Origin: Bdellovibrio sp.
GTDB lineage: Bacteria > Myxococcota > SpSt-1050
DNA length: 59,265 nucleotides
Assembly (NCBI GenBank): GCA_020725805.1
Contig: DYEF01000022.1
Location: forward strand, 1 to 59,265
Direction: 5' to 3'
The notes under the pieces are model-generated. The model did not search any database. It saw only the letters and a program-made list of their open reading frames with translations, and was not told the origin of the DNA. Below are positions 24,835 to 32,577 of this stretch, one piece after another. The number at the start of each line of letters is the position of its first letter. Within the stretch, counting starts at the first letter, position 1. The translations under genes and the position numbers were made by a program.

Positions 24835-26661
24835 ATGATGACGATATTCAGAAGGATATTTATTTTATGCATTGTGTTTCTTTTCTGCTCGTCGGCTTAT
24901 GCACAGATAAAGTTTGAGGGGCTGGACCTCGATATGGACGATGCAGCTCCCAAAAAGAAGGAGGCGCCCAAAAAGGCTGCTCCGAAGGAAAAGGAGAAGA
25001 AGCCCAAGAAGACCGAGACGCCGGCTGCTCTTCCCAAGGAGAAGGAGAGTGCTCCTTCGGCCATCCCTGAGGAGCTTATGCCTTCGAAACCCGAAAAGTC
25101 AAAGGCTGTGGTGGCTCCTCCTCTCGAGGAGAAGAAACCTGCGGCTCAGCCGGCCTTCAGAGGTGCAATAACCTTCGATGCCCTTGACCTCGGAACTTCA
25201 CAGGCCGCAGACAAGGCAAAGATGGACAAGGCCCTTTCCCTTATGAAACAGGGCGAATTTCAGAACGCAACCATTCTCTTCTATGAGATATTGTCTGACC
25301 CCAAGAATATGGAATTCCATCAGGCGGCCGAGTACAATATTGCAAAAGCGCTTTACCGTATGAAAAAGTACTATTCATCTCTGAGCTATTTCGTTCAGAT
25401 AATAAATAAGGGAACAGCGCACAGATTCTTCCAGTCATCGGTTGAATGGGGAATTTTCATAAGCCAGAAGCTTGCCGATGATTCATCACTGTTGCAGGCA
25501 CTTGCAAAATATCCGGATGTGGATTTTCCGGCAAAGTACAGGGACCAGTCTCATTTCCTGCTCGCAAAGTATTATTACGAAAAGGATGATTTTCAGGCCT
25601 CGAGGGTAATGATAAACAGAATTGCGGAGAATTCGCCGCTATATCCCAAGGCCAGATATCTGGAAGGTATAATTCTCTACAAGGAAAACAGGCTCCAGGA
25701 TGCGGTTAACGTATTCCGTGATGTAGTAAAACTTACAAATCCGAAAAAGGGACTTGTCTATGACGAGCAGCTCAGAGAGAATGCGTTTCTGCAGCTTGCC
25801 CGTATCCACTATCAGGCAGGTCAGTTCAAGACATCTGTCTACTACTTCGATAAGATCAGCCGTGATTCCGATAACTGGCTTGAGTCACTATTCGAATCTT
25901 CATGGGCCTACTTCAGAATGGGGGATTATGAAAAGGCACTCGGAAACCTGATCACCCTGTCATCTCCCTTCTTCAAGGATGAATTCTTCCCCGAATCCAC
26001 GATCATCAAGGCGGTTATCTACTACGACAACTGCCGTTATCCCGAAGCGGCTTCGTTTGTCGATGAGTTTATGGAGACTTACCAGAACCTCTATGAGGAA
26101 CTCAACAAGATCGTTGTACAGAAAATGAGTGACGATAAATATTATGAGTATTTTCACAAGATGGAGATGAGTCTGGATTCAGGTGCCGGTAAGAAGGATA
26201 TCAAACGAAGGATAATAGCGAGTGTGCTCAGTAATAAGATTGCGAAGAGGTACAACGAGGCCCTTGCACAGATAGACAAGGAGATTCAGTCCATTACGAA
26301 GCAGAGCGGGTACTGGAGAAATTCGCAGATAGCAAAGAAGGCAATTGCGGATCTGCAGAACGAAAAACGGAGACTGATGTCACTGGCCGGTGCCGTTATG
26401 AAGGATTCCGTTGTGCTTCACAGGGACGAACTGAGAGAACTGATTCAGCAGGCTCTGAGAATCCAGCTCGAGGTCGAAACGGCAAAGAAGAATCTTCTGG
26501 AATCCAAACTGAAGGGTCAGGATTTCTCGGTTCAGATACTCAACAAGAAGTATACAGGCGCTACCGAGGACCACGAACTTTACTGGCCGTATGAGGGTGA
26601 ATACTGGAGAGACGAACTCGGTACTTATCATTATACAATGCTCAAAGGTTGCAATAAGTAG
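24835..26661 (+). CDS. Periplasmic TPR protein (GltC/NfsC-like position)
   Basis: A 608-aa exported protein. The signal peptide ends SSAYAQ at 24. A Lys/Pro/Glu-rich disordered stretch spans about 35-110, then comes a long array of TPR-like helical pairs (for example AEYNIAKALYRMKKYYSSLSYF, LAKYYYEKDDFQAS, LQLARIHYQAGQFKTSVYYF). The last third is a charged helical, coiled-coil-prone region. AAAGGAG precedes ATG 24835, with a second ATG directly after. It lies between the barrel and the giant TPR gene, the place of GltC/NfsC. The name is by position and architecture only. Its stop region is tandemly duplicated. Confidence 0.6.
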   Translation: MMTIFRRIFILCIVFLFCSSAYAQIKFEGLDLDMDDAAPKKKEAPKKAAPKEKEKKPKKTETPAALPKEKESAPSAIPEELMPSKPEKSKAVVAPPLEEKKPAAQPAFRGAITFDALDLGTSQAADKAKMDKALSLMKQGEFQNATILFYEILSDPKNMEFHQAAEYNIAKALYRMKKYYSSLSYFVQIINKGTAHRFFQSSVEWGIFISQKLADDSSLLQALAKYPDVDFPAKYRDQSHFLLAKYYYEKDDFQASRVMINRIAENSPLYPKARYLEGIILYKENRLQDAVNVFRDVVKLTNPKKGLVYDEQLRENAFLQLARIHYQAGQFKTSVYYFDKISRDSDNWLESLFESSWAYFRMGDYEKALGNLITLSSPFFKDEFFPESTIIKAVIYYDNCRYPEAASFVDEFMETYQNLYEELNKIVVQKMSDDKYYEYFHKMEMSLDSGAGKKDIKRRIIASVLSNKIAKRYNEALAQIDKEIQSITKQSGYWRNSQIAKKAIADLQNEKRRLMSLAGAVMKDSVVLHRDELRELIQQALRIQLEVETAKKNLLESKLKGQDFSVQILNKKYTGATEDHELYWPYEGEYWRDELGTYHYTMLKGCNK

Positions 26662-26679
26662 AAAGGTTGCAGTAAGTAG
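26644..26679 (+). repeat. 18-bp tandem duplication spanning a stop codon
   Basis: Two copies of AAAGGTTGCARTAAGTAG (R is A in the first copy, G in the second), at 26644-26661 and 26662-26679. The first copy encodes the last residues and stop of the TPR gene; the second follows directly in the same frame and ends in the same TAG. One difference in 18 bases suggests a recent slippage event. Confidence 0.9.
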
Positions 26680-26715
26680 AATGATTTGTGTGTATTTAAG
26701 TAGTAATGTATTTTT

Positions 26716-26779
26716 ATTCAGGGTGGCATAATTTGAAGCTGTATCCGAGGTTTAATATTTATTTCCTGAATATGTCAGG
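26716..26779 (+). promoter_or_regulatory. Alternative hairpins in the leader of the giant TPR gene
   Basis: ATTCAGG (26716-26722) is a perfect complement of CCTGAAT (26765-26771). The same CCTGA can instead pair with TCAGG (26775-26779), which lies just before the ribosome site GGGAGG. The two hairpins exclude each other, so they could tune translation. No known riboswitch class is recognised. Confidence 0.25.
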
Positions 26780-26795
26780 ACAGGGAGGATTCCTT

Positions 26796-29700
26796 ATGAA
26801 AAGGATTTTCGGTTTGGTTTTTATCTCTTTTTTGCTTCTGACCTTTATGAGTCAGGATCTTCTTGCCCAGAAGAAGGGTAAGGGAGCCCAGAAACCACAG
26901 GAGCAGGTGAGACCTGACCTCAAATTTGAGGACCAGTTTTTCAAGGTCGGGACCGAAATGGAGGAGATTCGGGACAAGGAACTCGAGACTATGAACCGTA
27001 TGCTTAAACTCGGCGTCTCGGATGAGGAGAAACCGAAGATTCTCTTCAGAATGGCAGAGATATACAGTGAAAAGGCCAAATTCAGATGGATGAAGATTAT
27101 GGAAAAGACGAGCGAGGAGGCCCAGTATGAAAAGCAGCCCGAAAAGCTGAAGATGATTCAGAAGGAGAAGGAGGCCTTAAAGAAACAGCAGGAGAATTTC
27201 AGACAGAAGGCCCTCGAGATGTATAAGGCTCTTATCGATAAATATCCGACCTACCCGAGAATCGACGAGGTATATTTCTACTACGGATTCAATCTTATGG
27301 AGATGGGAGAACAGGAAGAGGCTCTGAAGATGTACAGGACTTTGATAAAGGACTATCCGGATTCAAAGTATGTGCCCGATGCCTACGTCAGTTTCGGTGA
27401 ATACTATTTCAATAAGGGTGACCTGCAGAGGGCGATCGAGGCCTATAAGAGGGCAACGAAGGATGAGAGTGCAAGGGTTTATGGTTATGCAATGTATAAA
27501 ATGGCGTGGGTTTACTACAATCTGGGTGAATGGGACAGGGCTCTCGATGTGTTTGAGAAGGTTATTATCTATTCTCTGACGAATCTCGAGGAGAACAAGG
27601 AGAACAAGCTGACGCTCCAGAAGGAGGCAATGAAAGACTTCGTCCTTACCTATTCCAATGCAGGAAACGTGAGTGATGCCAAGGAACGTTTTATGAGAAT
27701 AGCCGGCCCCGATAAATATCTGGATATGATACGGACACTGGCTCAGTTGCTCTTTGATCAGGGTAAGGATAACGAGTCCATCGAGATACACAAACTGCTT
27801 ATCGCCGAAAAACCGGATGATATGAGAAATCTCTCCTATCAGGCAAGGATTGTCGAATCCAACGACAGAAGGGCGAACAAGAGGCAGGCTGTGGAGGAGG
27901 CGAGAGTCCTTGTAGATATGTTCAAGAATATCAGGACCAAGGTACCCGACAAGAAGCTTATAGAACAGACTGCCGACCCCAATGAAAAGAAGAGACTTGA
28001 GGAGATGCGGAAGAATTACAAGGAGGCCGAGGACCTTACAGAGGCTTTGCTGAGAAAACTTGCAACTACATATCACAACGAAGCAAAGAAGACGGGCGCA
28101 GAGAAGACTTACTTTATGGCACACGAACTCTACGGGGATTATCTGGAACTCTTTCCCAATGCCAAGGACGCATATACCCTCAACTTCTATTATGCCGAAC
28201 TTCTCTACAAACTGAAAAAGTGGGAGAGTGCAGGAGATGCATACCTGAAGGTCGTCAAGATGGACCCCAAGGGCGAACTGAATCTGGACGCCATTCATTC
28301 GGCTATAGTATCCTATAAAAATGCTGCAAAAGGCATCAAACTCCCTTCATCGAAGGTCAAGACACCTGTCGAGATGCCGCCGATTCAGAAGAAGAGAATC
28401 GATGCTATGCAGAAGTATATCGGAATATTCTCTCAGGATAAGAAACCCGACAAGATGGCTCAGGATAAGTGGAGCGAACACAGGGAGAGACTGCCGGATA
28501 TTTCTTATGAGATAGGTTATCTCTTCTACTCCTACAACTACTTCAAGGAGGCAAACAGGCTCTTTGCCGATGTGGCTCTGAAATACCCCGACAGCAAGGT
28601 TGCCGAATATGCCGTAAACCTTATTCTCGATTCATTCAACCTTGCTCAGAACTGGGCAGAACTAAATAAGTGGACGAGGGAATTCCTCAAAAATCCGAAG
28701 ATCGCCAAAGGGAAGGTTCTGGAAGACCTGAAGAGACTCGTTGCAGAGTCGGCGTTCAAGCTCATAGAGGATTACGAAAAGAAGGGTGAGTATGAAACAG
28801 CGGCAAAGAAGTACTATGAATTCCAGCAGGAGTTCCCCGATACGAAGATGGCAGATACGGCACTCTACAACGCTGCGGCAAATTACAGTAAGGCCCAGAA
28901 GTTCGAGGATTCAATCAAGATGAGGATTCTGCTCGTGGAGAAATATCCCAAATCCAGTCTTGCACCCAAGACGCTCTATTCGGTTGCCGAATCGTACAGG
29001 GATGAGGCCGATTATGAGAACGCGGCGAAGTATTACCTGAAGTTCGTGGAGATGTTTCCCAAGGAGAAGGATGCCCCTACGGCACTCTTCAATGCAGGTA
29101 CATATCTACTGGGTCTGGATATGTATCAGGAGGCCATTGATGCAAGACGCAAATACATAAAGGAGTATCCCAAGGAATCCGATATACCGGAGGTCCATCT
29201 CTCCATTGCCAAGATATATAACATTATGAAGGACAAGAAGAAGGAACTCGAGGTATATCAGGAATACGAGAAGAAATACTCAAAAGCCGATATGAACAAA
29301 CTGCTTCCGGTCATTGTAAAGCAGGGACTTCTGTTAAGGGAACTTGGCAATCAGAAAGAGGCAGAAAAGAAATTCGATCAGGCAATTAAGATTTATGACA
29401 AGAGCAAGGAGAAGGATAAGTTCTCTCCTGAGGCACTTGAGGCTGTTGCCCATTCAAAATTTATTATGGTAGCACCGATCTTTGCCCAGTTCGATGCCAT
29501 AAAACTCGAGATGCCCGAGGCTACATTCAAAAAACGTTTTTCGGATAAGACAAAAGCAATGGAAAAGGTCTATAAAGCCTATGCAGATATCGTCAGTATC
29601 AAGGTCGCGGAATGGGCAATTGCAAGTCTCTTTAAGATAGGTGAGGCATATGAAAGGTTCATTAAGTCATTCCTTGAAATGCCTGTGCCAAAGGAACTGA

Positions 29701-30197
29701 AGACGAAACAGCAGAAGGACCTCTACAAGCAGATGATTCGTGAACAGACGATGCCGCTCGAGGAGAAAGCTGTTGCACACTATCAGGCGGCTCTCTCAAA
29801 GTCGTCCGAACTGGGGGTCTTCAATAGCTGGTCGGTTGAATCACTGAAGAGGCTTTACGAACTCAGACCGCAGGAATATCCGTCCGGAGACGAGATAAAA
29901 CCGCAGGCCGATAACTTCAGACAGGTTCTGGAATCGAATCCGTTTGCAGTTGCACTCGACTGGGACAAGAGGGTAAAGGAGATGAGAACCCAGAAGAAGG
30001 AGGCGGAGAAGCAGAAGCCCGCAGAGGGTAAGGCAGAGGAAAAGGAAGGACAGAAACCAGCTGACGACAAGAAGAAGGAGGCGGATGCTAAAAAGGATAT
30101 GAAGGATACTGCATCGAAGAAGGAGCCTGAACAGGAACCCAAGGCCACTCAGGAGGAAAAAGGTGATTCAAAGACAGAGGAGGATGGCAATGAATAG
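26796..30197 (+). CDS. Giant periplasmic TPR protein (GltD/AgmU, NfsD-like)
   Basis: A 1133-aa exported protein. The signal peptide is MKRIFGLVF...LLAQ (about 1-25), which fixes the start at ATG 26796 (GGGAGG upstream) although the frame opens earlier. Nearly the whole chain is tetratricopeptide-type helical pairs, often with the YPDSK/FP-type turn of periplasmic TPR proteins (LIDKYPTYPRIDEVYFYYGFNLMEMGEQEEALKMY, FADVALKYPDSKVAEYAVN, FQQEFPDTKMADTALYNAA). A Lys/Glu-rich tail covers the last 100 residues. Size, content and position before a TPR lipoprotein, a small protein and an FHA protein match GltD (AgmU) of the Myxococcus gliding machine and its paralogue NfsD. Orthology is inferred. Confidence 0.65.
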   Translation: MKRIFGLVFISFLLLTFMSQDLLAQKKGKGAQKPQEQVRPDLKFEDQFFKVGTEMEEIRDKELETMNRMLKLGVSDEEKPKILFRMAEIYSEKAKFRWMKIMEKTSEEAQYEKQPEKLKMIQKEKEALKKQQENFRQKALEMYKALIDKYPTYPRIDEVYFYYGFNLMEMGEQEEALKMYRTLIKDYPDSKYVPDAYVSFGEYYFNKGDLQRAIEAYKRATKDESARVYGYAMYKMAWVYYNLGEWDRALDVFEKVIIYSLTNLEENKENKLTLQKEAMKDFVLTYSNAGNVSDAKERFMRIAGPDKYLDMIRTLAQLLFDQGKDNESIEIHKLLIAEKPDDMRNLSYQARIVESNDRRANKRQAVEEARVLVDMFKNIRTKVPDKKLIEQTADPNEKKRLEEMRKNYKEAEDLTEALLRKLATTYHNEAKKTGAEKTYFMAHELYGDYLELFPNAKDAYTLNFYYAELLYKLKKWESAGDAYLKVVKMDPKGELNLDAIHSAIVSYKNAAKGIKLPSSKVKTPVEMPPIQKKRIDAMQKYIGIFSQDKKPDKMAQDKWSEHRERLPDISYEIGYLFYSYNYFKEANRLFADVALKYPDSKVAEYAVNLILDSFNLAQNWAELNKWTREFLKNPKIAKGKVLEDLKRLVAESAFKLIEDYEKKGEYETAAKKYYEFQQEFPDTKMADTALYNAAANYSKAQKFEDSIKMRILLVEKYPKSSLAPKTLYSVAESYRDEADYENAAKYYLKFVEMFPKEKDAPTALFNAGTYLLGLDMYQEAIDARRKYIKEYPKESDIPEVHLSIAKIYNIMKDKKKELEVYQEYEKKYSKADMNKLLPVIVKQGLLLRELGNQKEAEKKFDQAIKIYDKSKEKDKFSPEALEAVAHSKFIMVAPIFAQFDAIKLEMPEATFKKRFSDKTKAMEKVYKAYADIVSIKVAEWAIASLFKIGEAYERFIKSFLEMPVPKELKTKQQKDLYKQMIREQTMPLEEKAVAHYQAALSKSSELGVFNSWSVESLKRLYELRPQEYPSGDEIKPQADNFRQVLESNPFAVALDWDKRVKEMRTQKKEAEKQKPAEGKAEEKEGQKPADDKKKEADAKKDMKDTASKKEPEQEPKATQEEKGDSKTEEDGNE

Positions 30198-32220
30198 AGT
30201 ATTTGCAATAATAATTATTGTTTTACTTGCATCTGTTTTTGCCGGTTGTCCGGGTAAGTCGAGAGAGAAGGCCGTTCAGGTTGACAAGGTTGTAACAAAA
30301 GAGATAAGTCATTCTGATTTCGAATCTGTTGTGGCTCTTTACAAGGAGCAGGAACAGAGTGGTGTAATAAATTATGATGAACTGATATCCAGATTCAAGT
30401 CTTTTGAATCTTCCGGTGCCTCAAATCCCGAAATCTTTTATAATCTGGGATATCTGTATGAGAAGAAGGGGGATCTCGAGAACGCGGAAAAGTATTACAA
30501 GATGGCATCTGCCAAGATGGATATTGCACTCGAAAATCTGATCAATGTTTACCGTAAGGGTAATAAGCTGAATCAGGCCGCCGAGATTGCAAAATCACTC
30601 TTGAAAAAAGATGAAAAATCGGCCAGATACAACGTTATTCTTGCTTCAATATACAAGGAACAGAACAAGCCTGAGGACGCTGTAAAATACTGCAGAAAGG
30701 CTCTGAGATACGACCCGACCAATCTTGAGGCATACAGGGTTCTCTCGATGGTTTATTACAACGCAAACAAGCTTCAGCTGGCGAGGCTTACCTGTATTCA
30801 GGGACTTAAGATTGATGCAAATGACCCGGGTCTCAATAACATTCTGGGTATGATACTCCTCAAAATGGATGATGAGTCGGGCGCCCTGAATCAGTTCCTT
30901 AAAGTTGTCAGCCTCAAAAAGGATATGATAGATGCCAAGATGAATATCGGTGCCATTGCCCTTAAATACAGCAATTACGACGGTGCGATAAAACAGTTTA
31001 CAGAGGTATTAAGTTATGAGCCCAGAAACAGGGATGCACTGCTTGGTCTCGCAGTGGCTTACAGGGGTAAAAAACAGTTCGAGGACGCCAAAAGGACTTA
31101 TGAGACAATGCTGAAACTGAACCCGAAGGATACTGCCCCGATGATGAATATGGGAATTCTGATGTACAAGGGGTATGAGAACTATGATGAGGCTATCAAG
31201 TGGTTTGAGATGTACAAAAACACAATGGGGACGAACCTCGGTATGAAGGACCCGGTCTACCAGTACATAAAAGAGGTTAAGGAGAAGGGCGCACTTGCCA
31301 AGGACGCCAAGGACAAGGAAGAGAGAATGGTGCTGGTCAATCAGGCTATAGAGAAGGATAAGGATAAGGCGGTAGAAGAGGCATACAATAAGGTGCTTGC
31401 AGAACTTCTGGACCCGCCGATCAGAAAGGCCTGCGAAAAGACCGTTGCAAAACTCGTAAAGCCGATGGATGACAAGAAGGCAGAGAAGGATATAAGGGAT
31501 AAGGTTTTGCAGGACTCCTTCAATGCAGTCAAAAAGGGTATTCTTGATCAGGTGGATAAATCCCTGAAAGAGGAGATATACGCCGTTGCTCCGGAGGCAA
31601 TAGAGGCGGATATTATTCAGGCCTCATTCAAAATTACGGATAAGAAGACAATCCCGGAGGCTGCGAAGAAGATGCTCCCGGAGATGTCCTATCAGTTCTT
31701 CAAGAAGAATCTGCTGCAGATGCTGAATAAGGATGTGCTCGAACAGCTTGCAATGGATCAGGCTCCAAAGACAGCAGAAAAGATCTATTCCGAAATAATG
31801 ACTCAGTATGCGACTAAGGTTCTCGAAGAGAAGAAGAAGGCAGAAGAGGAGGCAAAGAAGAAGGCCGAGGAAGAGGCAAAGAAGAAGGCAGAAGAAGAGG
31901 CAAAAAAGAAGGAGGCGGAAGAGAAGAAGAAGGCGGAAGAACAGGCCAAAAAGGAGGCTGATGAGGCAAAGAAGAAGGAAGAGGAGGCAAAGAAGGCCGA
32001 ACAGGTAGCCCCTGCACCTCAGAAGACCGAACAGGCACAACCTCAGGCGGGGACGGCTCAGCAGCCGGCAGAAGAGAAGAAGACCGAACAAAAACCTGAG
32101 GAGAAGAAGACAGAAGAAAAGAAACCGGAGGAGAATAAGGATTCACAGCCTCCGGCGACGGCTCCGTCACCGAATCCGGCAGATAGTAAGTCATCAGGGG
32201 GAGAAGAAGAAGATGAGTAA
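30190..32220 (+). CDS. TPR lipoprotein (GltE/AglT, NfsE-like)
   Basis: A 676-aa lipoprotein. The signal peptide ends VFAG|C20. ATG 30190 is chosen because AGGAGG lies six bases upstream; it overlaps the end of the preceding gene by eight bases. Seven or more TPR units cover about 70-350 (YNLGYLYEKKGDLENAEKYYKMA, YRKGNKLNQAAEIAK, MNIGAIALKYSNYDGAIKQF). A helical region follows, then a highly repetitive AEEEAKKK helix (about 540-605) and a Pro/Glu/Lys-rich tail. Placement after the giant TPR gene and before the small and FHA genes matches gltE (aglT) and nfsE. Confidence 0.65.
   Translation: MNRVFAIIIIVLLASVFAGCPGKSREKAVQVDKVVTKEISHSDFESVVALYKEQEQSGVINYDELISRFKSFESSGASNPEIFYNLGYLYEKKGDLENAEKYYKMASAKMDIALENLINVYRKGNKLNQAAEIAKSLLKKDEKSARYNVILASIYKEQNKPEDAVKYCRKALRYDPTNLEAYRVLSMVYYNANKLQLARLTCIQGLKIDANDPGLNNILGMILLKMDDESGALNQFLKVVSLKKDMIDAKMNIGAIALKYSNYDGAIKQFTEVLSYEPRNRDALLGLAVAYRGKKQFEDAKRTYETMLKLNPKDTAPMMNMGILMYKGYENYDEAIKWFEMYKNTMGTNLGMKDPVYQYIKEVKEKGALAKDAKDKEERMVLVNQAIEKDKDKAVEEAYNKVLAELLDPPIRKACEKTVAKLVKPMDDKKAEKDIRDKVLQDSFNAVKKGILDQVDKSLKEEIYAVAPEAIEADIIQASFKITDKKTIPEAAKKMLPEMSYQFFKKNLLQMLNKDVLEQLAMDQAPKTAEKIYSEIMTQYATKVLEEKKKAEEEAKKKAEEEAKKKAEEEAKKKEAEEKKKAEEQAKKEADEAKKKEEEAKKAEQVAPAPQKTEQAQPQAGTAQQPAEEKKTEQKPEEKKTEEKKPEENKDSQPPATAPSPNPADSKSSGGEEEDE
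31832..31996 (+). repeat. Low-complexity repeat encoding AEEEAKKK helix
   Basis: Imperfect tandem GAGGCAAAGAAGAAGGC units inside the TPR lipoprotein gene. The purine-rich strand encodes a long single alpha helix or coiled coil. Such a segment may span the periplasm and is prone to length change by slippage. Confidence 0.8.
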
Positions 32221-32234
32221 AATAATATTATTAT

Positions 32235-32263
32235 TTGAATTGCATTACCAATGGTGTTATAAT
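32235..32263 (+). promoter_or_regulatory. Internal promoter before the small secreted protein gene
   Basis: TTGAAT at 32235-32240, a 17-base spacer, and a perfect TATAAT at 32258-32263. It lies in the only sizeable gap between the GltE-like and GltF-like genes, so it would allow the F-G-H part to be expressed apart from the upstream genes. Confidence 0.55.
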
Positions 32264-32286
32264 ATTAATTGTAAGGAGGGAGCAAG

Positions 32287-32562
32287 ATGAAAAAGCTTCT
32301 TTTCTTTATTTCCTTATTCCTGATTATGTTTGCCTACAGCCTTGCGTTCGCAGAAGATGAGGAGAGTGCAACTGTCTCCGACGGGCAGTCCCTGTACAAG
32401 AAGAAGACTGTCTATGATTTCGAAGATGACCTTATTACAGGTGACCTGACGAAGCCTGACGGTGAATACATTCAGAGTGCTGCAAAGGTAAAGCATCAGA
32501 ATCTCATCAAGTACAGAGAGGATTTTAAGAATAAGATTCTGGGATCTGTCTCTGACCTATAA
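32287..32562 (+). CDS. Small exported protein (GltF/NfsF position, CglF-like)
   Basis: A 91-aa protein with a clear signal peptide (MKKLLF...LAFA, about 1-22). The mature part is about 69 residues and has the pattern YKKKTVYDFEDDLITGDLT, then a KxxNLIKYREDFKNKIL end. I recall small proteins with this FEDD...G.L..PDG pattern next to FHA/PglI genes in Myxococcota, where some are called CglF. That memory is not checked. AAGGAGG precedes the ATG. The FHA gene starts 15 bases later. Confidence 0.5.
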   Translation: MKKLLFFISLFLIMFAYSLAFAEDEESATVSDGQSLYKKKTVYDFEDDLITGDLTKPDGEYIQSAAKVKHQNLIKYREDFKNKILGSVSDL

Positions 32563-32577
32563 CTGAAAGGGTTTAAT

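Noticed and set aside
27363-28298. 311-codon minus-strand frame inside the giant TPR gene
   Set aside because: Cys/Leu/Ile-rich mirror of a TPR-coding strand, without ribosome site or family signal.
31832-31996. CRISPR-like repeat array
   Set aside because: The units are contiguous, in frame and encode a charged helix; there are no spacers.
31808-32008. Arg/Lys-only 66-codon frame
   Set aside because: Frame-shifted reading of the AEEEAKKK repeat; low-complexity artefact.
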